Of a stretch of 64,000 nt of DNA, positions 1-10,031 are shown piece after piece. The notes under the pieces were generated by a model. That model saw nothing but the letters and a program-made list of their open reading frames with translations, was not told where the DNA came from and searched no databases. The position numbers and the translations under genes were made by a program. This DNA is from Symsagittifera roscoffensis (taxonomy: Eukaryota > Xenacoelomorpha > Acoela > Convolutidae): positions 77,275,617 through 77,339,616 of the forward strand of contig NC_087063.1 of the NCBI RefSeq assembly GCF_963678635.1, written 5' to 3'. The first letter of the stretch is position 1. Every line of letters starts with the position of its first letter.

Positions 1-2782
1 AACCCACCCCGAGCACAAAGGTTCCGTTACTTTCGTTACGAAAGTTGAACAAAAAGATTCAAAGTTCCGAAGTGTGGTGTTTTCCTTTGCACGGGCTAAA
101 CCTAGAAATTTAAAAATCGTTATTCACAATAGTTTTTTTTAATTTTTGGTAAATTTCACACAATCTGATTCGAGCACTGTACTCAGGTCTGTAAAACATC
201 AAAAATGTTAAACTATAACAGAATCGAAACTTCAAATTTATATACGGTAACCATGCTTTCATTGAGTACTTATTACCCATTTTTACCCTCCGTTCCCCTC
301 GATGCATATCTAGAGTTATCACTTTCTATAGATACCAACGGATTAAGCTGGGTTTAATGGACCAGTGAATCAAATGACTGTTCACGCTTATTTGCTATCT
401 ATTCAGCCTGACTAAGTCACGTATAATGGCCCCGGAAAGAAAAGCGTGAACAAATCGACCATTTTTATTTCGGGCGCTGTGTCAAATTCACTCAAAACTT
501 GTATCCAAAATGTACCCAAAATGTGTTCTCATCCAAACTAAGCAAAAATATTAACTCTGAAAAATGTTGAAATCAGGTATTAGTAGTGTTACTAGTGATT
601 AAATTGATGGCCTTTTGAAATTGCATCTCGGAACGAGGATTTTTGGGCTGGGAGGGGATGCGTTTTTAAAAAAGGAAAATTAGTTTGACAAATTTTTTCT
701 TAAAAAAAATAGTTTATCCTATCGATTTGGTAATGCAAATCTACAACAAACGGTCGCAAATTAAAACTTTACATAAACATTATTTCTTACTGAAAGTAGG
801 AAAATAATTGACTCTCACTGATCAGATTGACGTTTTTAAGCGGAATAAATCTGATACCATACAATAATTAAACTTATAAAAGCCCTTAGAAATTATATTT
901 TCAAAATAGTATCCAAAAACTCAAATCAAATAAAATATTTTTTTTGAAAGAAACAAATAATAATAAATAGTTTTTAGGCTAGTATTTCAGTAGTGTTTGT
1001 TATAAACCGCATTTACAACAACCATTAAACATTAGTCTGAGAGATAGCCATGAGACCGTCTGGTCCTTTATTCAAGAGATGAAAAAAAGTGTTTTAAATT
1101 GAAGACAAAAATGTCACAATTTAAAGCTATTTGCCGTTCGATTTATAGAAAACACAAACAAAAGTTTTGGTAGTAAAGATGATTAACTTATTTCATAATT
1201 GAAGTTCAAACACAACTGTGAAACACATTGGTTTTTGTAAAGTTCAGCTACAGATCAAATGTAAACAGCTACTGTGCTTAATTGCCTTACCTTGCTTTTT
1301 GACTTCCGAAAGAAGGAGAAACTTAAGTCAAACTCAACAAGGAAACAATTTTCAGGCGAACATTTCCCCGTTATTTTTTTTCAACAATGAAAACTTAATT
1401 TCCGCTAAGTTTTAACATCAGCTGCATAAAGTTTCATTTGTTATTGAAAAGTGCGTCACAAACAAGTTTTTTATATTCAATCTTATTTTTTTCCTGGCAA
1501 AAACTAATTCGAAGATGGTGCTATAAAAAAGCTCTTATCAAGTAATTCGATTTTCATCCCACAGGCAACACATCAAGTTGAAAGTTGAACTAATTTGTTT
1601 TCTGATATCTTTCACAACTTTTTAAAAATAGAAACAGCCATAACTTATCTTCAGTTAAAGACAAATAAGTTCATCTGTTAACGATAATTCATTGTAAAAC
1701 TGTTCTGAAGTAATCTTTTTTTGTTACGAGAAGAGTCCAAATTTTTCAAAATATTCAAAAAACTGTTTCGGTAATTACGTCATAAAATAGTTTAAAGTAT
1801 CAAGAGTGCAAAGATATTCAGAAAAGCAGACCCATCAGTTTAATTATGCTGGTTCAAATTATACAGACATATAATTTCATCTACTTTTTATGTTTTATAC
1901 AGTTTCATAGACCAAAAAAAAACAAAGAAATAGCAAAATAAAATTTTTGCACACTGTGGAAATGAATAATAAGTTTTTTGTCAAACTTTTTATCACAAAA
2001 ATTGTATGATAAGTGTTTTTACCATGCTCTATGAAATTGTATGATAGTCATTTTTTCCATAAATGAAAATGAAAAAAATCATAATAATTAAAAATTTTGT
2101 GTTCTGTTCAACAACAAAAAAAACAAAGATTCTTATCATAAGAAAACCCAGAGTGTAAGTGGCAGTTACTACGCAGATAACTGCGTTTATTGATATTGGC
2201 CATGTAATTTGTGGTTATCATTGTTCAAAATTTTATACCGAAAATGTAACTTTTTGTGAATGGCTGGAAATTTTTTACTTTGAAAATTTTGATGGTTGAG
2301 AAAAAAAGGTTCTTTTTAGAAAGTTAGGTTTATCAGAATATAAAAAAATCCAAGCTGAATTAAACTAACACTCGTTTGTGATGTTTTGATATTTTGGGAG
2401 AAAGATTCACCCTGGACTACGTTATAGACACAAAATATTAAATTTTGTACGCAAATTTTTTTTCGCTCAGTTTTTATTTAGGCACTGAAGCGAGTTTGCA
2501 ATCAATGAAAAGATTTCAAAATTTTTTACTTCAAAAATGTATATCATACAACTTTATGTATGAAATTGTATGATGACTATTTTGTTCAAACTTTGTTCAA
2601 ACCTAAACTGCTACTAATTTGTATGGTTTGAGTTTCGAATCAATTGAAGATCACTTTCGAAAAAAAATTAGACTGAAAAATTGCTCATCAAACAATTTTC
2701 TTCTTTGAAAATTGTTTAGTAAAAAGTTTATTAAGAAATTGTATTAGAAGCACTTTTCTTGTATGGACGTCAACCGGGTATG
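1..2782. other. AT-rich non-coding stretch, no gene seen
   Basis: No long open frame, protein motif or splice-consistent exon series was found. The first 60 bases, with an ACTTTCGT/ACGAAAGT hairpin, resemble the stretch near 44270-44330, so this is probably an old dispersed repeat. Near 1995-2060 and 2545-2590 the text AAATTGTATGAT and its inverse recur. The same motif dominates the hairpin array at 34640-35480. Confidence 0.6.
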
Positions 2783-3675
<893 letters not shown>

Positions 3676-5640
3676 TGAATTATATCTACATATATGTATA
3701 TGGGTGTGTTTGATAATTTTTCCATTCCATAAAATTGATTTTAAAAAAATCGGGATAATAATTGTTCTCTGAAAGTTGTATGAATAAACATGTTTCCATA
3801 GACTTCATATAAAAGACTGTATGACAACCATTTTTCTTGTATGGACAATAATCTTTCTAAATGAAAAACGTACATTAAGAATTTTTTATAGACTCCATAT
3901 ATGAAATGTAGAGAGCTTTGTTGCAGCGGAATCCGGTAAAATCCAAAAACTCAAAAGGAGTTTAGCCCCGTAAACGTCCCGCCTTTAGCGAAAATTGAAT
4001 TTTTTGGTAAAATCTTGGAATGCTATGCGTAAAATTTAAAACTTCATATTCTGAAGAAATTCAAGATATTTTTTTGGAAATTGATTGCCTGAAAACCTAA
4101 CTTACAAATTTCTGATTCAGTGAAAACTTTACAGTTAAGATTAGTTTCTCGTGATTTTCAAGTTAGACTGTAACAAAACAAGGGGACTGATCTGGAATGA
4201 CGCTGGCCGGATTGGGTTTATTTCCTTGCGCGAAAGACAGAATGCGAGAAAACTCTCAACCAATCAACGCGCTTTAAGCTGTCCAAACCAACTGATTTTA
4301 CCGTTTGATTGTTTCAATTTTTGAAGATTGTGAAGCTGACAAAAATCTCGGACCGGATGATATGGGTTAATCATACTCACTCACCTGTCTAAACTGCCAG
4401 GATAAACAATCTTTGTAAATAAATAGACATCTTTTAGTTTTTTGCTGGCGAAAGGATATATCCAACCAATTTTTCTTAAATGTGATTGGCTGATTCTTAA
4501 AACCAATGTTTTCTCGAATCTGATTGGCTATTCCAAATGGTGAAGTAAGTGAGTAAATAGAGTGGTGATGCTCCTTTTCTGTTTATAGATGGTAAAAAAG
4601 TGGATAGGATATCTATCAAAAGCTGAAAATCCAAAAAAAATCTTGATTTTGAAATTGATGTTTTTTGGTCAAAGGAATTATTCGGGAAAAACTGATCTTC
4701 AATTACTTTTTGTCAGACAACTTCATGCCTTACAAAAAAAATTGTACAGTATAAATTGGAATGATTAAATAATTGACATTTTTAAATGGATCTACTTAAC
4801 AATCCCCCCTATAGTATATACAAGAAAAAAATTGATCTACAAAAGAAATTGCTGCAATCTGATCTGTCAAAATTTTTACTATCTTAATATACTTAACAAT
4901 TACCCCAATTTTTACTTGAAATATTGGGGGGTAATTCTTAAGAAGATTCGTTTAAACATTTGAATTATTTAATCGTTTCAATTTATACTGCTCAAATTAA
5001 ATGAAAAGTTTGAAATTAATTGAAAAATTTTGTCCCGTTATGCAATTTTTATAAATATGACGAGAAAAATTCGTGACCGAAATCGCTGATTTTTTAATTG
5101 CAGCTTTTTTCACGACCTAAAATTGCTGGTTTTTGATGATTTTAATTTCAAGGCGCACTGATTCCAATAATCAAATAGAAGCAAATTCTGAGAAGTAATT
5201 AATGAAGAAAAATGTTTGAAATGGTTTGCTTTTTAATACCCACGATTGATGTGTAAAGAGGCACATAACAAACTGAAACAGGAAATGAATCCAAGCTAGA
5301 TACTTTTTGAACGCTAGAACTACTTTTCAGTACAAGTTTAATTGAGTTTGTTAGGAGCAAACCGAAACTTATTAACTTTTTCTACAATAGAATTTAAAAA
5401 ACTGCAGGAAATTGACAAGAAAATCGAGCGGATTTAAATTGCTGCAAATGTTTCGAACTCCAATGCAAAAGACTTAGGGAAAATGTACTATCAGTTAAAG
5501 GTTTAAAAGGAGCGGTCCTTTATTTGATACCTTTTTGTGGCCTCCAGTTTTGGTTGAGAATACACTAATGGCAGGCAATTTTTCAGTATAACCGTTTTTG
5601 TAATAATAACTCGGATTATTATAAGGGAATTAACTAATAT
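3676..5640. other. AT-rich intergenic DNA
   Basis: No supportable gene. It contains the foldback repeat annotated separately at 4742-4992. Otherwise it is AT-rich text with scattered T and A runs and remnants of the ATACAATTT/AAATTGTAT hairpin motif near 3775-3830. Confidence 0.55.
4742..4992. repeat. Foldback (inverted-repeat) element, arms about 68 bp
   Basis: The left arm at about 4742-4810 (starting ACAGTATAAATTGGAATGAT and ending in a C run) is roughly 80% complementary to the right arm at about 4925-4992 (starting with a G run and ending CAATTTATACTGC). The loop is about 115 bp. The layout resembles a degenerate MITE or foldback element. No clear target-site duplication was found, so the outer limits are uncertain. 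Confidence 0.7.
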
Positions 5641-5660
5641 CTGTCCCTTGTGGGGCGCCA
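5641..5660 (-). other. Primer-binding-site-like motif next to the BEL LTR
   Basis: On the minus strand, three bases after the LTR end, the sequence reads TGGCGCCCCACAAGGGACAG. The TGGCGCC start is typical of tRNA primer-binding sites lying just inside a 5' LTR. Here it sits on the outer side of an LTR that already has a polypurine tract on its inner side, which is not the normal place. Confidence 0.55.
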
Positions 5661-5663
5661 AAA

Positions 5664-6007
5664 TGTGCGCTAATCTCCACAAAACAAAGTTAAAATCAAT
5701 ATTTTATTCGTATTTCTCGGTAAATACTCGTGTTTGGTCATAAATCGGAATATATCCACAATTTTTGAATAAACGGACATAATCAGTCATAAACGACTAT
5801 AACTCAAACTTTTTACTTACATCATCGTATATCGAACGCAACGCCAGCTTGACTTTTTCCGAAACTGCTTGACTTTTGAAGCAATTAAAAACCAGCTTGA
5901 CTTTTGCAGAAACTGCAAAAGTGCAAAAAAACTGCATTTTTGTAGGTCGTAGTTTTAAATTTGAACGATTTATGTTTCACGCATTAGTTACGTTTTGCGC
6001 TGCAACA
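5664..6007 (-). repeat. BEL/Pao 3' LTR (344 bp)
   Basis: On the minus strand this segment starts TGTTGCAGCG just after a purine tract (AGGGGCGGAGGA, 6008-6019) and ends GCGCACA, giving TG...CA boundaries as expected for an LTR. It directly follows the pol reading frame, whose last codons run into it. Inside, near 5848-5930, a ~25-bp CTTGACTTTT...GAAACTGC motif is repeated about three times and could be a regulatory repeat. No matching 5' LTR was found to the right of gag. It may lie in the 13789-13988 gap or be lost. Confidence 0.65.
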
Positions 6008-8157
6008 TCCTCCGCCCCTAAAGACGGAAGAACAGGTGCGAGTTTTACGGTCGGTCGTATCAGCTCGCTCGTAACAGTTTTGATATCGGCGGATCGGGCG
6101 CATCCGTCTTTGCCGTAGTGTAGTTTAGCAATACGGGCGAGTTGGTAATGCCCACGTGGGCTGTCGGGTTCGACTACCCAAACCAAGTCGCCGGTTTTCA
6201 GTGTGACATCCGAATCATTATGCCACTTTGCTCTCTTGTTGAGAGATGGTACATATTCACGCAGCCAGCGTGACCAAACTGCGTTAGCGTACGATTGTGC
6301 TCTGGCGTAACGCTTTTTATAATCAAAGTTATCTTCGAAACTTAACGACGGGAAGCTAGCTGCGCTGTGACCGAGAATGAAGTGATTCGGGGTGAGTGCC
6401 TCTAGGTCGTGCGGATCGGAACTGACCGGAGTGATCGGTCTTGCGTTAAGTAATTGTTCAACTAGGCAGAGCGTTGTTCCTAGAACTTCCTCAGTTAATC
6501 TCCTGTTGCCTAATATGTCGTACAACACACGCTTAACACTTCTCACTAGCCGCTCCCAGGCGCCACCGTGATGAGGGGCATTGGGCGGGTTAAACTTCCA
6601 CTTAATGCCTTTGTGGACGAAAACGGCCGGGGCGACTTTGTTCCAATTTTGGACACAGGATAGGAGCTCCTTTTGAGCACCAACAAAATTCGTGCCATTG
6701 TCAGAAAGAATGGTTTTGGGGGTACCTCGCCTTGCAATAAATCGCTCTACGCCCATGACGCAGGAACTAGTATCGAGAGATGGAACCAACTCGATGTGAA
6801 CTGCTCGAGTCGTGAGGCAGGTAAATAGGAAACCCCGTCTCTTTTCGGTACTTCGGCGTATTGGCACTTGAAACGGGCCAAAGTAATCAACACCTGTGTT
6901 GGAGAAGGGAGGCTGCTTGTAACCCAGTCTTTCAATCGGTAGGTCAGACATAATGGGCACAACTGTTTTTGCTTTGCGCTTACGGCATGTTATGCAAGTA
7001 TTTTCGATGTTCCCAAGTAACCAGCGCAACTTCAGAACAATGTATTTCAACTGAACTACAGCACGCATGTAATCCAACCCCTGATGTGCATGTTGAAAGT
7101 GCATATGCCTAATCAACATATGAGCAACTCGGTGTCGACCATCCAGTATTATTGGATGTTTGCTATCAAAGTCGGTATCAACAAGACGGCTGATACGTCC
7201 AGTTGAACGCAGGATGCCAGCTGGGCCGATGAACGGAGAATATTTAGCAATCCGACTTTTCTTTGTTATCAGTTTATCGGACTGAAGTATTTTCACTTCG
7301 GCAGGAAATGATTCGGACTGAGCGAGATAAATGAGCTTCTGCTCGGCAATATCTAACTCGGACGGGTCGGTTATTTCAAGCGTTTTTGTACGGAAGTGTT
7401 TATGCGATGGTAGCACACGAAGCAAAAACGCTAAAACACGTTTGTACTTTACAATTGAGCTGAATTTATCCCAATTTTTAAACAGACGAATCGACGGCGC
7501 TTTCTCAGATGAAGCATCAACAACTAACGTAGATGCAGTCTCAAGGCATGTATCAATGTCACAGAGTGGGCCTTTTAATTGGATCTTTTTGATGACATCA
7601 GTGTTCGGCTTGAATGGCCAATCACATGTCCTCAATATACTAGGGCCTCTAACCCAGCTGCTATCCTTGAGGGCTTCCAAAGAAATCCCTCGTGTGCCGG
7701 TATCAGCTGGGTTATCGCCACTGAGTACATGATTCCATTGATCAATGGTGGTGGACTCCAAGATTTCACCAGTGCGGTTTCCAACAAACACAGGAAGTTT
7801 GTTGCACGAGTTAAGCCACTGGAGAACGGTGGTAGAATCAGTCCACATGAATACATTGCTTACTTTGAAAGTAAGCGCTTTCAAAATCTCTTCTTTGAGT
7901 CGAGTCGCAAGCAGAGCAGCCTGAAGCTCTAACTTGGGAATGGAGAGCATCTTCATAGGCGCTACACGGGCTTTCCCAAATACAAAAGCTAACTCGGTCT
8001 TTTGCGATTTAGCAAGTCGGGCTCGGAGAAACGATACGGCGCAAAAAACGTCCTGCGAACTATCACCGAACGTGTGAAGTTCACAGCGGTCGAACGGTTC
8101 GGTAAAGTAGCTCGAGGTATCGTCAGAGTGCCTAATAGTGGAAGTCCTGAGTGCCAA
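5977..8157 (-). CDS. pol: BEL/Pao pol, second part: RNase H, integrase, DUF5641
   Basis: A 726-residue minus-strand frame. After about 30 out-of-frame N-terminal residues it enters an RNase H region (TFGDSSQDVFCAVSF near residue 30; WTDSTTVLQWL near 105). The integrase follows: an HHCC zinc region (H-rich near 350, CITC near 390), then a DDE core with D in GVDYFGPF, D in ILSDNGTNF and E in HGGAWERLV. The C-terminal 100 residues match the DUF5641-type tail of Pao elements (TGDLVWVVEPDSPRG). Integrase would insert the cDNA into the genome. It overlaps the upstream frame by 169 bp. In related elements pol is one frame, so an indel near 8100-8150 probably split it. The stop lies inside the LTR. 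Confidence 0.9.
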   Translation of the reverse strand: MALRTSTIRHSDDTSSYFTEPFDRCELHTFGDSSQDVFCAVSFLRARLAKSQKTELAFVFGKARVAPMKMLSIPKLELQAALLATRLKEEILKALTFKVSNVFMWTDSTTVLQWLNSCNKLPVFVGNRTGEILESTTIDQWNHVLSGDNPADTGTRGISLEALKDSSWVRGPSILRTCDWPFKPNTDVIKKIQLKGPLCDIDTCLETASTLVVDASSEKAPSIRLFKNWDKFSSIVKYKRVLAFLLRVLPSHKHFRTKTLEITDPSELDIAEQKLIYLAQSESFPAEVKILQSDKLITKKSRIAKYSPFIGPAGILRSTGRISRLVDTDFDSKHPIILDGRHRVAHMLIRHMHFQHAHQGLDYMRAVVQLKYIVLKLRWLLGNIENTCITCRKRKAKTVVPIMSDLPIERLGYKQPPFSNTGVDYFGPFQVPIRRSTEKRRGFLFTCLTTRAVHIELVPSLDTSSCVMGVERFIARRGTPKTILSDNGTNFVGAQKELLSCVQNWNKVAPAVFVHKGIKWKFNPPNAPHHGGAWERLVRSVKRVLYDILGNRRLTEEVLGTTLCLVEQLLNARPITPVSSDPHDLEALTPNHFILGHSAASFPSLSFEDNFDYKKRYARAQSYANAVWSRWLREYVPSLNKRAKWHNDSDVTLKTGDLVWVVEPDSPRGHYQLARIAKLHYGKDGCARSADIKTVTSELIRPTVKLAPVLPSLGAEDVAAQNVTNA

Positions 8158-10031
8158 TCTAGAAATTGTTGTTTAATTTCCTCTGGGAGATCATCATCCC
8201 ACTTTTGACCACTGATTCTCCATATGTCTTTTAGTAAAAGGCGCGCTTTCACAGTATATGGAGCTACCAGTCCTATTGGATTAAAAACTGAGGAAACAAA
8301 ACTCAACACGGTGCGTTGAGTAATTGCTTTATCTAGTGGTCGATCAACACCTCTACTTACTACTAGGGTATCTTTTACATGATCCCACCTGAGACCAAGA
8401 ACATGCGACGATTGGTCTGGACTCTTACAAATATCCTTAACTGACGGGTTGGACTCACGGTTGTCCGGATTAAGAGCGGTTGTAACTTCGGGTACATTGC
8501 TAACAAACTTTGTCAGGTTAAACCCACCTAATTTGAGCATTGCGACTAAGTCTTTACTTAGGCTAAGAGCGTCAGCGGTATTTTCGAACGAGTCAAGATA
8601 GTCGTCCATGTAAAACTTCTGGACAACGGCTGAAGCGGCTTCGGGGTATTCAGCTTGATTATCAGAAGCAGTTTTTTGTAGCGCGAAATTCGCACAAGTT
8701 GGCGAATCACGAGCGCCAAAAATATGACGGGTGTATTGGTGAACCACCACACTTGAAGTGGGGTCCTCACGCCACAAAAAACGGAGAGACGGTTGATCTC
8801 GCACAAGTACTCCAACTTGTAAGAACATACCTTCTATGTCCGCTGAGACGGCGTACTTGTGTTGACGGAACCTCAACAGTACAAAAATAAGATTTTGAAG
8901 GAGATCCGGGCCAACCAAGAGAGATCTATTTAAGGAAGTGCCATGAAATGTGGATGCTCCATTGAGCACACGGCGCACCTTGCCGGGTTTGTTCGGGTTC
9001 AAAACCGGATGGTGTGGAAGATACCACTCACGTTCGGCTCGTGAGCTGGGATCGTGCGGGTTGACGGTTATGACATATCCTTTACTTATATCTTCTCTGA
9101 TTGTTTCGGTATACTTCTCTAATCTTTTCTCTAACGACTTTAATTGGGCTAATGAAGAATAATAATTGTTAGGCAAGCTAACATCATTATCACTCCACAG
9201 CATCGGTACAGTGTAACGCTCACCATCGTGAACGGTTTCAGTTTTTAGGATCGACAAAGCACGCTTGTCTGCGGCGGAACGGGCATCTACTTGCTTGAAC
9301 GCACCATACGACTCTAACTCATACCAAGTTTTGATTTGGTCGGTCAGAGAAGTATCGTCCATGACGCAGTTATAGGAAGAAGAATTTAAGGACGAACGAT
9401 CAGGAGACGGACCACTAATGACCCAACCTATCGGAAGTCGGACGGCGCACGGTGAGTCAAGTTCATCTCCGAAGACATGTTCGAGGGGTCTTATCGCATG
9501 ATAGAAGTCCTGTCCTATAACTATCTCAATCTCTTTGTAATTATACGCAGTCGTCTTTAACGGGGCTAGTTGCGGGTATTTGACCTGCAATTCGGAAACG
9601 TTTAAAACATCGGGTCCTATATACATGTTGTGCTTAACAAAAGCGACAAATGAAAACGAAAATTCACTTTCATTGGGCTTTGCGGAAACTTTCAAGTGAA
9701 CTCGTTGAGTTTTAGATACCTTGGCTGAGTTAAAACCATCGGTCGTAACATTTACGGGCGTGCCAACTAATTTCAGACGTTCAACGAGTGCCGCGGAAAC
9801 CCAAGAATGAGTGGAACCGGTGTCACAAAGTGCTAGTGCATTCGAATTTTCCGAACCAGAGGACACATCTACCAACGCAACGGTAAGAATACCTTTTGCA
9901 GTTCCCTCACAAGGTTTAACACAAGCTGCGTTGTTTGCAGAAGTAGTGTTTGTATTAGTTTGATCGGTCGGCCTCTTTGGGCGGGAAAACTTTCTCGGCT
10001 CCATGAAGAAGCACATTGTGAGTGCTCTCAC
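7989..10031 (-). CDS. pol: BEL/Pao pol, first part: protease and reverse transcriptase
   Basis: A 680-residue minus-strand frame. An aspartic protease active site, ALCDTGSTHSWVS, lies near residue 75. The Pao-type reverse transcriptase spans about residues 330-600, with the catalytic box KFYMDDYLDS near 470 (YMDD form) and HIFGARDSPTCANFAL before it. It makes the element's cDNA in the particle. It overlaps gag by 77 bp in a different frame. The shared segment (HGAEKVF in gag, PRKFSRPK here) shows the switch falls just after the last gag zinc knuckle. That could be programmed frameshifting or a mutation. The last ~35 residues are out of frame relative to the RNase H that follows. Confidence 0.9.
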   Translation of the reverse strand: MRALTMCFFMEPRKFSRPKRPTDQTNTNTTSANNAACVKPCEGTAKGILTVALVDVSSGSENSNALALCDTGSTHSWVSAALVERLKLVGTPVNVTTDGFNSAKVSKTQRVHLKVSAKPNESEFSFSFVAFVKHNMYIGPDVLNVSELQVKYPQLAPLKTTAYNYKEIEIVIGQDFYHAIRPLEHVFGDELDSPCAVRLPIGWVISGPSPDRSSLNSSSYNCVMDDTSLTDQIKTWYELESYGAFKQVDARSAADKRALSILKTETVHDGERYTVPMLWSDNDVSLPNNYYSSLAQLKSLEKRLEKYTETIREDISKGYVITVNPHDPSSRAEREWYLPHHPVLNPNKPGKVRRVLNGASTFHGTSLNRSLLVGPDLLQNLIFVLLRFRQHKYAVSADIEGMFLQVGVLVRDQPSLRFLWREDPTSSVVVHQYTRHIFGARDSPTCANFALQKTASDNQAEYPEAASAVVQKFYMDDYLDSFENTADALSLSKDLVAMLKLGGFNLTKFVSNVPEVTTALNPDNRESNPSVKDICKSPDQSSHVLGLRWDHVKDTLVVSRGVDRPLDKAITQRTVLSFVSSVFNPIGLVAPYTVKARLLLKDIWRISGQKWDDDLPEEIKQQFLDWHSGLPLLGTLTIPRATLPNRSTAVNFTRSVIVRRTFFAPYRFSEPDLLNRKRPS

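Noticed and set aside
5876-6118. Plus-strand 80-residue frame at the end of BEL pol
   Set aside because: It lies antisense to the pol frame and LTR; no motif or independent support.
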